Below, piece after piece: positions 18,210 through 26,963 of a stretch of 64,000 bases of DNA (its first letter is position 1; each line of letters begins with the position of its first letter). Source of the stretch: Pseudophaeobacter sp. EL27 (GTDB taxonomy: Bacteria; Pseudomonadota; Alphaproteobacteria; Rhodobacterales; Rhodobacteraceae); assembly GCF_900313025.1 (NCBI RefSeq), contig NZ_OMPQ01000011.1, positions 124,001 to 188,000 on the forward strand. Reading direction: 5' to 3'. Under the pieces are notes generated by a model. That model worked only from the letters and a program-made list of their open reading frames with translations, had not been told where the DNA came from and searched no databases. Both the position numbers and the translations under genes were made by a program.

Positions 18210-18631
18210 GCCTGAGCATCAAAGTTACCCAGGATTTTGAAGCCTGCCTTGCCCTGCGCCACAGTGTTTTTGTCCAAGAGCAGGGCGTTCCCATTGAAGA
18301 AGAGCGGGATGCGCTGGACGCAACCGCGACGCATCTGTTGGCCAGTGATGGCGACACGCCGGTTGGGACTGCGCGCATATTGTTTCAAGGTGACACCGCC
18401 AAGGTCGGTCGAGTCTGCGTGCTGCCAACCGCCCGTGGCACCGGGCTGGGCGCTGATATAATCCGCGCCACTGTCAGTATTGCCCGCGAAACCCCCGGCA
18501 TTACCCGCGTCAAACTGGGCGCGCAGATCCAGGCGCTTGGCTTTTATGAAAAGCTCGGCTTTCAGGCCCTTGGTCCTACATATGATGACGCCGGCATTGA
18601 TCACCGCGACATGGTGCTGGAGCTGGCGTGA
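18206..18631 (+). CDS. GNAT-family N-acetyltransferase
   Basis: A 141-aa single-domain GNAT acetyltransferase. The acetyl-CoA loop is [20 protein letters not shown] (motif A), and the C-terminal [14 protein letters not shown] is motif B. The N-terminal [15 protein letters not shown] resembles the YjcF/ElaA subgroup. It overlaps dapE (ATGA) and is itself overlapped by the following GTG-start gene, so the three form one operon. The acceptor substrate is unknown. Confidence 0.9.
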   Translation: MSLSIKVTQDFEACLALRHSVFVQEQGVPIEEERDALDATATHLLASDGDTPVGTARILFQGDTAKVGRVCVLPTARGTGLGADIIRATVSIARETPGITRVKLGAQIQALGFYEKLGFQALGPTYDDAGIDHRDMVLELA

Positions 18632-19203
18632 GACCCGTCCTCATCATCATGGTGAAAGAGCCCCGCCCCGGCCGGGTCAAAACCCGCCTGGGGCGTGACA
18701 TCGGCAAAATTGCCGCCACCTGGTGGTTTCGCCATCAAAGCGCCCGGCTGATCCGCCGCCTTCGGGATCCGCGCTGGCGGATTGTGCTTGCCGTTTCCCC
18801 CGATCTGGCCGTCACCTCGCGGTTCTGGCCCGCCGATATTGCCCGCTACCCGCAGGGACAGGGCGATCTGGGCCAGCGTATGGGAAAAATGCTGCGCAGC
18901 TTTGGTCCTGGCCCGACCTGCCTGATTGGGGCTGATATCCCCGGCGTAACCCGCGCCCATATTGCCCGGGCCTTTGCCGCGCTTGGCGATCACGACGCGG
19001 CCTTTGGCCCGGCACTGGATGGCGGCTATTGGCTGGTGGGGGTCAAACATCCAAAACGCCTGCCCCGCAGCCTGTTTCAAAACGTCCGCTGGTCCAGTGA
19101 ACATGCGCTGGCCGATACCCTGCGCAGCCTGCCCGGCTACCGGATTGCCCTGACAGATCGCCTGCGGGATGTGGATACCGCTGCAGATCTGCCCGAAGGG
19201 TAA
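18628..19203 (+). CDS. TIGR04282/DUF2064-family glycosyltransferase-like protein
   Basis: 191 aa, starting at GTG 18628 inside the stop of the GNAT gene (GTGA overlap). The N-terminus LIIMVKEPRPGRVKTRLG and the central LIGADIPGVTRAHIARAFAAL and GPALDGGYWLVG are hallmarks of the DUF2064 family, a GT-A-like nucleotidyl/glycosyl transferase fold related to MobA and CofC. Substrate and product are not known. Translational coupling to the two upstream genes implies shared expression, not necessarily shared pathway. Confidence 0.85.
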   Translation: MRPVLIIMVKEPRPGRVKTRLGRDIGKIAATWWFRHQSARLIRRLRDPRWRIVLAVSPDLAVTSRFWPADIARYPQGQGDLGQRMGKMLRSFGPGPTCLIGADIPGVTRAHIARAFAALGDHDAAFGPALDGGYWLVGVKHPKRLPRSLFQNVRWSSEHALADTLRSLPGYRIALTDRLRDVDTAADLPEG

Positions 19204-19283
19204 CGCTCTGGCGAAGGCGGGGTTGCAGGCCCCAACGCGCTTTTGCTCATGACCTCTCTTCTCAGCCGTGCTAGGCGGGAGAT

Positions 19284-21572
19284 ATGACCCGTATTCCCTC
19301 CAAGGCCGAGATCCTCGATTGGATCAGCGCCCACCCGACCCAGACATCGAAACGCGACATTGCCAAGGCCTTTGGCATCAAGGGCGCCGACCGCATTGAT
19401 CTCAAGCGCCTGCTCAGGGAGCTGGAGGCCGAAGGGCATTTGCAAAAGCGCAACAAAACCTACCGCGACCCCGAGCAATTGCCGCCTGTCACCGTCCTGC
19501 TGATCAAGGCACCGGATGAAAACGGCGATCTCTATGCACAGCCGCTGGAGTGGCATGGCGAGGGGATCGAGCCCATCGTGCTGGTGGTAACCACCCCCGC
19601 GGGCCCTGCCCTGGGACAGGGCGACCGCATTCTGGCCCGCCTCAGCAAGGTCGATGGTTCAGATCATCATTACGAGGCCCGGATCATCCGCCGTATTGGC
19701 GTCAATCCCAAACGGGTCATCGGCATCTTCCGCAAAGGCGCCGAGGGCGGCCGCATTGTGCCGATTGAAAAATCCTCTTCCAATGAGTGGATCGTTCTGG
19801 AGGACGCCATGCAGAGCGCCAAGGACGGCGAGCTGGTCGAGGCCGAACAGGCCGGTCCCAAGGGCCGCATGGGTCTGCCGCGTGCGCGGGTGATCAACCG
19901 CCTGGGCGATCCATCCGCCCCCAAGGCGGTGTCGCTGATCGCCATTCATCAGCACGGCATTCCCGATGATTTCCCCAACGACGTGGTGAGTGAGGCCGAT
20001 GCCGCCAAACCGATGGGGCTGAAGGGCCGCGAAGATCTGCGCGAGATGCCCTTGATCACCATCGACCCTGCAGATGCGCGCGACCACGATGATGCCTGCT
20101 ATGCCGAGGCCGATAGTGACCCGAAAAACCCCGGCGGCCATATCATCTGGGTCGCCATTGCTGATGTCGCCGCCTATGTCACAACCGGATCAGAGCTGGA
20201 TCGCGAGGCCCGCAAACGCGGCAATTCCTCCTATTTCCCGGATCGCGTGGTGCCGATGCTGCCCGACCGTCTGTCTGGTGATCTGTGCTCGTTGCACGAA
20301 GGCGTGCCGCGCCCCTGTCTGGCGGTGCGGATGCAGGTTGATGCCGAAGGCAACAAGCTCTCGCACCGCTTTGTGCGCGGGTTGATGCGCTCGCAGGCCT
20401 CGCTGCATTACGCCGAGGTGCAAGACGCCATGGATGGTCAGGTGAGCGAGCGCACTGAGCGCTTTCTCGAGCCGGTCATCAAGCCGCTTTATGCCGCCTA
20501 CGGAGCGCTGAAAAAAGCGCGCGCGCTACGTGAGCCGCTGGATCTCGATCTACCCGAACGCAAAATCATACTGAGCGACAGTGGACAAGTGACCTCGGTG
20601 GCCTTTCGTGACCGGTTGGACGCCCATAAGCTGATCGAGGAATTCATGATCCTCGCAAATGTCTCAGCCGCCGAAACCCTGATCAAGAAAAAGTCACCGC
20701 TGCTCTTTCGGGTCCACGAAGAACCGGCGCCGGAAAAACTGGAGTCCCTGCGCGAAACCGCCATGGCGGCAGGTTTCCCGCTGGCGAAGGGTCAGGTCTT
20801 GCAGACCAAACATCTGAACGCCCTGCTGAATGGTGCCGCAGGCACTGATGATGCCGAGCTGATCAATATTTCAACCCTGCGCTCCATGCAGCAGGCCTAT
20901 TACACGCCGGAAAACTTTGGTCACTTTGGCCTGGCCCTGCGCAACTACGCGCATTTCACCTCTCCCATTCGCCGCTACGCCGACCTGATCGTACATCGCT
21001 CTCTGGTCTCGGCCCATGGCTGGGGCGACGATGGCTTGCAGCCCACAGAGATTGACCGTCTGGAAGAGACCGCCACCCATATCTCCGAGACCGAGCGCCG
21101 CTCGATGATCGCAGAACGTGACACCACAGACCGCTATCTGGCCTCCTACCTGTCGGAACGGGTTGGCAATGAATTCGCTGGTAGGATCAGCGGCATCGCG
21201 CGTTTTGGCGCCTTTGTGAAAATGGACGAAACCGGCGCAGACGGGCTGGTGCCTGTGCGCACCATCGGGCGCGAGTTCTTCCATTTTGACGCCGAGGCCG
21301 GCACTTTGATGGGGGCCGATACCGGATTTACCATCTCCATCGGGCAGCGGGTTACCGTGCGGCTGACGCAGGCTGCACCAGTCACCGGAGGACTGGAGCT
21401 GGAGCTTTTGTCGATCGAGGACGAAGGCCTGCCCAAGGGCGGCTTTGGCGGTGGTGGCAAGGGCGGCGGCCGTCGACGCAGCCCGGCAGGTCACACCGCA
21501 AAACGCAAAAGCAGCAAATCCAAACACAAGGCGGCTAAGGTCAAACGCAAGGTCGAGCGTAAACGCCGCTAA
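19284..21572 (+). CDS. rnr: Ribonuclease R
   Basis: A 762-aa 3'-5' exoribonuclease that degrades structured RNA. Order: N-terminal winged-helix (residues 1-60), cold-shock OB domains (about 65-225), RNB catalytic domain (about 245-580) with the DARDHDDACYAE metal-binding cluster near residues 262-273, S1 domain (about 625-715, ERVGNEFAGRISGIARFGAF), and a Lys/Arg-rich tail (last about 40 residues) that aids RNA binding. Length and order are standard. A conserved GGGAGAT box precedes ATG 19284. Confidence 0.96.
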   Translation: MTRIPSKAEILDWISAHPTQTSKRDIAKAFGIKGADRIDLKRLLRELEAEGHLQKRNKTYRDPEQLPPVTVLLIKAPDENGDLYAQPLEWHGEGIEPIVLVVTTPAGPALGQGDRILARLSKVDGSDHHYEARIIRRIGVNPKRVIGIFRKGAEGGRIVPIEKSSSNEWIVLEDAMQSAKDGELVEAEQAGPKGRMGLPRARVINRLGDPSAPKAVSLIAIHQHGIPDDFPNDVVSEADAAKPMGLKGREDLREMPLITIDPADARDHDDACYAEADSDPKNPGGHIIWVAIADVAAYVTTGSELDREARKRGNSSYFPDRVVPMLPDRLSGDLCSLHEGVPRPCLAVRMQVDAEGNKLSHRFVRGLMRSQASLHYAEVQDAMDGQVSERTERFLEPVIKPLYAAYGALKKARALREPLDLDLPERKIILSDSGQVTSVAFRDRLDAHKLIEEFMILANVSAAETLIKKKSPLLFRVHEEPAPEKLESLRETAMAAGFPLAKGQVLQTKHLNALLNGAAGTDDAELINISTLRSMQQAYYTPENFGHFGLALRNYAHFTSPIRRYADLIVHRSLVSAHGWGDDGLQPTEIDRLEETATHISETERRSMIAERDTTDRYLASYLSERVGNEFAGRISGIARFGAFVKMDETGADGLVPVRTIGREFFHFDAEAGTLMGADTGFTISIGQRVTVRLTQAAPVTGGLELELLSIEDEGLPKGGFGGGGKGGGRRRSPAGHTAKRKSSKSKHKAAKVKRKVERKRR

Positions 21573-21585
21573 CCCGGGGGCGCTG

Positions 21586-22011
21586 CTACCGGGTCGCGGG
21601 CTTTTTCCGCAACCGATAGGTCAGCGCCTGCTCAATAAGCCAGCCATGCCGCAGGGGGTCGATCTCTGTGGCGTGGTCAAACAGCACCGCTCGGGTTCCA
21701 TCGACCCGATCCCACATCGGATAGGCCGCCAGATACTCGGGGATCACCCGGCTTTGGCAGTGCACAAACAGGGCAAACCTGGCGGACTTGGGCACCCCTA
21801 AACGGAGTGTCGTTCCGGCCTTTGTCTGTGGAGTCAGATAGGCAGGTTGCCCCCAGCGCAGCGTTTCCTCGATCTCTCCAATCTCAGATCGCGCCTCGGC
21901 GGTTTCAAAGATCATATCTCGCAGCAGCAGCAAGCCGTCACGGGCCACTGTGTCCGGCAGGCTATAGGCCTGTTCGACCTGTTGACTGGCAAAGGGATAT
22001 TTCATCATCAC
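21586..22011 (-). CDS. DUF1801-domain protein
   Basis: A 141-aa YdhG/DUF1801-like protein with the family features EETLRWGQPAYLTP, the strand TTLRLGVPKSARFALFVHCQ and the terminal HGWLIEQALTYR. The fold resembles YdhG/frataxin-like alpha/beta proteins and the function is unknown. Start could be any of the three tandem ATGs at 22011-22003. It converges on rnr with 13 bases between the stop codons. Confidence 0.8.
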   Translation of the reverse strand: MMMKYPFASQQVEQAYSLPDTVARDGLLLLRDMIFETAEARSEIGEIEETLRWGQPAYLTPQTKAGTTLRLGVPKSARFALFVHCQSRVIPEYLAAYPMWDRVDGTRAVLFDHATEIDPLRHGWLIEQALTYRLRKKPATR

Positions 22012-22072
22012 AACCTGGATTTTGCATCTGTCTGATCAGCTTAGGTGCTTTTGGCCAGATCGCTAAGGCCAT

Positions 22073-22106
22073 AAAAAAGGAGGCCCAAGAAATCCTGGGC
22101 CTCCTT
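22073..22106 (-). terminator. Rho-independent terminator of polyamine importer operon 1
   Basis: An 11-bp perfect stem, AAGGAGGCCCA (22077-22087) with TGGGCCTCCTT (22096-22106), is followed on the minus strand by a T6 run. It ends the four-gene minus-strand operon. Confidence 0.92.
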
Positions 22107-22131
22107 AGTAACATTGCGATGATTGCTGTGA

Positions 22132-22986
22132 TCAGCTTGGGCTCATGCCACGCAGGCGCTCTGAACGACGCCGCAGCATTTCCACCGTTGCCAGCAACAT
22201 GATCGAAATCGCCACCAGGATCGTCGCCACCGCCAGAATGGTGGGGGAGATCTGCTCACGCAATCCGATGAACATCTGCCAGGGCAGGGTTTTCTGACCG
22301 GCAGAGCCCACAAAGAGAACCACCACAACCTCATCAAAAGAGGTGATAAAGGCAAACAGACCACCGGAGATCACGCCGGGCAGGATCAGCGGCATCTGGA
22401 TACGGAAGAAGGTTGTCACCGGATCCGCCCCCATGTTCGCCGCCGCACGGGTCAGCGAGCGGTCAAAGCCCACCAGCGTCGCCGTTACAGTGATGATCAC
22501 AAAGGGAATACCCAGGGCCGCATGGGCCAGAACCACACCGATATATGTCCCCTGCAGGCCGATACGGCTGTAGAAGAAATACATACCCGCAGCCGAGATG
22601 ATCAGCGGCACGATCATAGGCGAGATCAGGATCGCCATAATCGCACGACGGAAGGGCACGTGGGGCTGGCTGAGGCCAATCGCCGCCAGGGTACCGAAGG
22701 TCACAGAGACAATCGTTGCCATGGGGGCAATCTTCAGCGAGTTCCACATGGCGCTTTGCCAGGAGTCATTGCTGAAGAAGTCACGATAGTGTTTCAGCGA
22801 AAACCCTTCCGGATCCAGCCGCAGCATTTCCGGTGTGAAGGTGAAGAAATCCTGAGAGTTAAAGCTCAGCGGAATGATCACCACGATCGGAGCAATCAGG
22901 AAGAAGAAGATCAACCCGCAGATCACTCGGAAAGAGTAGTACCAGGCCCGCTGGCCGGTGGTCGCATATGGAGGAAGTGCACTCAT
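22132..22986 (-). CDS. Polyamine-type ABC transporter permease (PotC-like)
   Basis: A 284-aa inner-membrane permease with six predicted helices and the EAA-loop RAAANMGADPVTTFFRIQMP that docks on the ATPase. It belongs to the PotC/PotI group. It starts 6 bp after the PotB-like gene stops and is the last gene of an ATPase-binding protein-permease-permease operon. Substrate (putrescine, spermidine or a related amine) is inferred from the family and from the adjacent aminotransferase and oxidoreductase. Confidence 0.9.
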   Translation of the reverse strand: MSALPPYATTGQRAWYYSFRVICGLIFFFLIAPIVVIIPLSFNSQDFFTFTPEMLRLDPEGFSLKHYRDFFSNDSWQSAMWNSLKIAPMATIVSVTFGTLAAIGLSQPHVPFRRAIMAILISPMIVPLIISAAGMYFFYSRIGLQGTYIGVVLAHAALGIPFVIITVTATLVGFDRSLTRAAANMGADPVTTFFRIQMPLILPGVISGGLFAFITSFDEVVVVLFVGSAGQKTLPWQMFIGLREQISPTILAVATILVAISIMLLATVEMLRRRSERLRGMSPS

Positions 22987-22992
22987 TGTCGG

Positions 22993-24264
22993 TTACCCCA
23001 GCTTCACGTTGTCGATGCCGACAATTTTGTCATAGACCCAGTAGAGCACCAGCACCACTGCGAGGAGGATTGCACCCAGTGCCGCTCCCAGACCCCAGTT
23101 TCCCGATGTCGAGATATGATAGGCAATCAGGTTGGAGATGAAGGTCCCCTTGGTACCGCCCACCAGGGCAGGTGTGATGTAGTAGCCAACCGCCAGGATG
23201 AAAACGAGGATCGACCCCGCGCCAATACCTGGAACAGACTGCGGGAAATACACCCGCCAGAAAGCTGTCCAATTGGTTGCGCCCAGCGATTTGGCCGCCC
23301 GCAGATAGGTAGGCTGGATCGTCTGCATCACCGAATACATCGGCAGGATCATAAAGGGCAGCAGGATATGGGTCATCGCGATGATGGTACCCAGCTCATT
23401 GTTGATGAGCACAAGCCGGTTGTCATCGCCGACCAGACCTATCCAGACCAGCACGTCATTGATGACGCCTTGTTGTTGCAGCAGAATTTTCCAGGAGGAG
23501 GTCCGCACCAGCAGCGAGGTCCAGAAGGGCAAGAGCACCAGGATCATCAGCATATTGGCGGAACGTGTGGTGATATTGGCCAGCAACCAGGCAACCGGGT
23601 AGCCCAGCATGATGCAGCTGAAGGTGATGATCAGCGACATCCGCATGGTCCGGATCAACATGGTGTTGTAGATACGCTCGGTCTCGGGGCGCACTTCGGC
23701 GCCAGTCGCACCCAGCTTCATGTCCACCGCGTTGAGGAAGTACCCCATGGTGCGGGTGCCCGAATAGGTCTTGATGGTACGCCAGAGCTCGATATCGGCC
23801 CAGCCATCGTTAAGCTCGATCAGGCGTTCCTTGTAGGGGCCTTCGTTTTCAACGTCCCATTTTCTGACCTTGCGCCCTGATTTACGGAACACCGAGGACA
23901 GGCCCGGGTTCTCATAGTTCAGGCGCTTGGCCACTTTGGTGTGAACCTTGATCTCAGCCGCAGCTTTGAGATCCACCGCCAGAGCTGCAAAGACAGCTTC
24001 ATCAGGGATCTCCGATGATGCCGGATCCCAGGTTTCAAGGGCGCGAACCGTGTTAGGCAGCACCTCCTGAACGATGCGGTTGTCTACCGACCGGAACAGC
24101 ATGTCGCCCACAGGCAGGATAAAAGTCACAAGAATAAACAAGAGCAGTGGTGCGATGAGCATCAATGCCCGGAGCTTTTGCATCCGCAGTGCCTTCGCGA
24201 GGCTACGCTTTAGCGGCGTGCCATCAGCGGCCAGCACTGGGCCGTTTTGGGTGGTGTCACTCAT
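22993..24264 (-). CDS. Polyamine-type ABC transporter permease with long periplasmic insert (PotB-like)
   Basis: 423 aa, about 110-120 longer than a usual PotB. The extra part lies between the first membrane helix (about residues 32-54) and the second, and contains soluble sequence (VLPNTVRALETWDPASSEIP, YKERLIELNDGWADIEL), so a sizeable periplasmic domain is predicted. The C-terminal 230 residues are standard, with the EAA loop YLRAAKSLGATNWTAFWRVY. It pairs with the PotC-like permease downstream. Confidence 0.88.
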   Translation of the reverse strand: MSDTTQNGPVLAADGTPLKRSLAKALRMQKLRALMLIAPLLLFILVTFILPVGDMLFRSVDNRIVQEVLPNTVRALETWDPASSEIPDEAVFAALAVDLKAAAEIKVHTKVAKRLNYENPGLSSVFRKSGRKVRKWDVENEGPYKERLIELNDGWADIELWRTIKTYSGTRTMGYFLNAVDMKLGATGAEVRPETERIYNTMLIRTMRMSLIITFSCIMLGYPVAWLLANITTRSANMLMILVLLPFWTSLLVRTSSWKILLQQQGVINDVLVWIGLVGDDNRLVLINNELGTIIAMTHILLPFMILPMYSVMQTIQPTYLRAAKSLGATNWTAFWRVYFPQSVPGIGAGSILVFILAVGYYITPALVGGTKGTFISNLIAYHISTSGNWGLGAALGAILLAVVLVLYWVYDKIVGIDNVKLG

Positions 24265-24300
24265 GGTGGGGGTCCCCGTCGGGTCGTTTTTTTTGGTGGA

Positions 24301-24333
24301 GAAAGGGCCCAGAATTTGGATCCGGGCCCTTTC
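24301..24333 (-). repeat. Intra-operon hairpin between binding-protein and permease genes
   Basis: A perfect 10-bp inverted repeat, GAAAGGGCCC and GGGCCCTTTC, lies in the 91-bp gap. There is no immediate T-run, so it is better placed as an mRNA-stabilising or attenuating element that raises binding-protein level over permeases. Confidence 0.6.
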
Positions 24334-24355
24334 CCGTTGTCACAACGAGGTTAGA

Positions 24356-25462
24356 TTACTTAACCAACCAGGCCTGGAATTTTGCGTCCAGATCGTCGCG
24401 GTTGTCTGCCCACCACTCATAGTCGTAGGTGTGAACGTTGCCAGCGTTGGCAGGGTCGGTTGGCATGTGTGGCGCCATTTCGATACCCAGTTCAGCGTGC
24501 TTACCAACCAGCGGAGCCGAGGAGGCACGTGCAGGACCGTAGGAGATGTAGGCAGCCTGATCAGCCAGACGCTGAGTGTCGGTTGCGAACTTCAGGAAGT
24601 CCATTGCGCGGGCTTTACGGTCCGCAGGCAGACCGGCAGGAATGATCCAACCGTCCAGGTCAAAGGACTGCATGTCCCAGAGCATACCAATTGGCTGGTT
24701 CTGCTCGGCAATGGCCGAGAACAGACGACCGTTGAAGGTCGAACCCATCACAACTTCGCCATCGGCCAGCAGCTGGGGTGTTTCTGCACCAGCAGACCAC
24801 CAGACAACGCTGTCTTTGATGGTGTCGAGCTTGTTCAGCGCCTGTGTCACACCTTCGTCGGTGCCCAGAACGTCATAGATGTCGTCCTTTGCAACGCCGT
24901 CGCAGTACAGAGCCCATTCCATGTTGTCGATTGGGCGCTTCTGCAGCGAACGCTTGCCTGGGAATTTCGCCAGGTCAAAGATGTCGCAAACAGTGGTAGG
25001 TGCTTCAGCGCCAACCAGGTCGGTGCGGTAGCCAAATGTGGTCGAGTAAACGATCTGTGGGATGAAGCAGTCGGAAACCAGCAGGTCGCCGAAGTCTTCG
25101 GAAGCCAGGGTGCCATCGGGGGCAGCGGCCAGATCTTCGTCGTGGTTGATTTCTTCGGCCAGGCCTTCGTCGCACAGGCGCATCGCATCAGAAGCAACAA
25201 CGTCGACCAGATCCCAGGTCACATTGCCGGCTTCGTTCATGGCGCGCAGCTTGGCAACCGCTTCAGCAGAGCTTTCGTCCCAAACGGCTTTGACGCCGGG
25301 GTTGTTGGCAACATAGGGCTGAACATAGGCTTTGTCCTGGCTGGACTGGTAGGAACCGCCCCAGGAAACCAGGGTCATTTCGTTGGCCATGTCCTCGGCG
25401 AAGGCCGCGGGCGCAACCAGCGCCGTGGTCATTGCCAATGCTGACAGTTTTGTCATCTTCAT
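24356..25462 (-). CDS. Polyamine-type periplasmic substrate-binding protein (PotD/SBP_bac_8-like)
   Basis: 368 aa with a signal peptide of 22 residues (cleavage after AFA). The mature protein follows the PotD/PotF-like fold: MTLVSWGGSYQSSQDKAYVQ, WDLVDVVASDAMRLCDEG, and Trp/Asp residues in the cleft (VVWWSAGAE, SFDLDGWIIP). Four Cys may form disulfides. AAGGAGAGA lies before ATG 25462. It lies second in the operon, 76 bp after the ATPase gene. Confidence 0.9.
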   Translation of the reverse strand: MKMTKLSALAMTTALVAPAAFAEDMANEMTLVSWGGSYQSSQDKAYVQPYVANNPGVKAVWDESSAEAVAKLRAMNEAGNVTWDLVDVVASDAMRLCDEGLAEEINHDEDLAAAPDGTLASEDFGDLLVSDCFIPQIVYSTTFGYRTDLVGAEAPTTVCDIFDLAKFPGKRSLQKRPIDNMEWALYCDGVAKDDIYDVLGTDEGVTQALNKLDTIKDSVVWWSAGAETPQLLADGEVVMGSTFNGRLFSAIAEQNQPIGMLWDMQSFDLDGWIIPAGLPADRKARAMDFLKFATDTQRLADQAAYISYGPARASSAPLVGKHAELGIEMAPHMPTDPANAGNVHTYDYEWWADNRDDLDAKFQAWLVK

Positions 25463-25538
25463 GAGAGATCTCTCCTTGTTGAAATTCGTAAGTTTCTTGC
25501 CCCCCGGTCATGAGCGCCGGGGGTTTGCGCGACTGAGT

Positions 25539-26639
25539 TTAAGCGTCCAGAGCGCGGCAATCTTCGGGCAGCCAACCAATTTCGATCTGCTGGCCTGGCT
25601 GCAGGCGTACCTGATCGGGGGCGTTCCGGGTCTTGATGATAAACTCATCATTGCCGGCCACCCGCAAACGGGTGCGGAAAATATCGCCCATGTAAATGAA
25701 TTCAAGTACTTCAGCCTTGAGCGTATGCGCGCCTTCGCTGAGACGATCCTTGTTGTATTCAACACGTTCAGGACGGATCGAAACGCGGGTGCGCTCACCG
25801 GGCTTGCTGACGTTGACTGGCTTACAGTCGATCAACTCACCATCGTCCAACTGGACCAGGGCGACACCATTGTTGATCTCTTTCACAGTGCCTTCCAGCG
25901 TGTTGTTCTCACCGATGAACTGCGCAACAAAGCTGTTCTGTGGCTCTTCATACAGCTTGTCTGGCGGCGCCAGCTGCTGAATACGGCCATCTTCAAACAC
26001 CGCAACCCGGTCCGACATGGTCAGGGCTTCGGTCTGGTCATGGGTCACATAGACCACGGTGATGCCCAGACGGTGCGCCAGGTGGGTGATTTCAAACTGC
26101 ATCTTTTCCCGCAGCTGCTTGTCCAGCGCCCCCAGCGGCTCATCCATCAGAACCAGTTCGGGTTCAAAAACCAGAGCACGGGCCAGGGCGATTCGCTGTT
26201 GCTGACCACCGGAAAGCTGCGACGGGCGACGACCACCAAAGGCCCCCATCTCCACCATATCCAAGGCGCGCTTCACCTTGGCTTCACGCTCGGACTTGCC
26301 CATCTTGCGGACTTCCAGCGGGAAAGCGAGGTTTTCGGCAATGGTCATATGCGGGAACAGGGCATAGTTCTGAAACACCATGCCGATGCCGCGTTTATGC
26401 GGTGGGATATTGTTGATCGAGGTGCCACCAAGGCGAATATCGCCGTGGGTTGCTGTCTCAAATCCAGCCAACATCATCAAGCAGGTGGTTTTACCGGAAC
26501 CCGAGGGGCCCAACATGGTGAGGAACTCACCTCTGGGCATAATGAGGTTCAAATCTTTTACGACAAGGTTTTCACCATCGTAGCTCTTTTGTACGCGTTC
26601 GAACTCTACGAACGCGTCATTGTTAGACGCATCAGCCAA
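25539..26639 (-). CDS. potA: Polyamine-type ABC transporter ATP-binding protein (PotA-like)
   Basis: 366 aa. Walker A GPSGSGKTT, Q-loop FQNYALF, signature LSGGQQQRIALARAL, Walker B LVLMDEPLGALD and switch His in VTHDQTEA are all present, followed by a TOBE domain (about residues 285-360). The start is TTG at 26639 with a GGGGAG box six bases upstream; no ATG or GTG is available in frame until inside the ATPase core. It is first gene of the minus-strand importer operon. Confidence 0.92.
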   Translation of the reverse strand: MADASNNDAFVEFERVQKSYDGENLVVKDLNLIMPRGEFLTMLGPSGSGKTTCLMMLAGFETATHGDIRLGGTSINNIPPHKRGIGMVFQNYALFPHMTIAENLAFPLEVRKMGKSEREAKVKRALDMVEMGAFGGRRPSQLSGGQQQRIALARALVFEPELVLMDEPLGALDKQLREKMQFEITHLAHRLGITVVYVTHDQTEALTMSDRVAVFEDGRIQQLAPPDKLYEEPQNSFVAQFIGENNTLEGTVKEINNGVALVQLDDGELIDCKPVNVSKPGERTRVSIRPERVEYNKDRLSEGAHTLKAEVLEFIYMGDIFRTRLRVAGNDEFIIKTRNAPDQVRLQPGQQIEIGWLPEDCRALDA

Positions 26640-26963
26640 AGCAGGCTCCCCGTTTTATATAATCGGCAGATTGGTTCTGCGCTTCTATTCCGATGTAAGC
26701 ATACCCTTGGCAGGGGATGCAACCGCATCATCTGATTAGACATATTAAACTAGCTTAGGGAACAGGGATAGACTGTTTAGACTGGTAGCGACCACAGACA
26801 TCACCTTTGCGACAAGTTTGTGCGGTTTCTGCTGACCTAGGGTCATCGTGCTTGATCAGCAAAACGATAGCCAAACAGAACAAAAAGGACCTCACACCCA
26901 GGGGGTGCAAGGTCAGGAGAAGTTCAACCCGTTTTTTGTGCTGCAGCTACCTGCGCCTTCACA
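26640..26963. other. Intergenic region upstream of importer operon 1
   Basis: There is no gene in these 324 bases. It holds the promoter of the potA-like operon (AT-rich around 26730-26760), a TTGATCAG half-match at 26852-26859 and the terminator of the aminotransferase gene at 26882-26914. Confidence 0.6.
26882..26914 (-). terminator. Rho-independent terminator of the aminotransferase gene
   Basis: A 12-bp stem (26888-26899 with 26903-26914, two G-T pairs) has a 3-nt loop and is followed on the minus strand by a run of five T. Confidence 0.85.

Noticed and set aside
21572-21594. Hairpin ACCCGG/CCGGGT between rnr and the DUF1801 gene as a terminator
   Set aside because: Only 6 bp with an 11-nt loop and no T-run on either strand.
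22522-23880. 452-codon plus-strand frame over the permease genes
   Set aside because: Antisense to two clear permeases; very His/Gln/Asp-rich, no motif.
24074-26735. Long plus-strand frames of about 450 codons over binding-protein and ATPase genes
   Set aside because: Shadows of genes with intact Walker and binding-protein signatures on the other strand.
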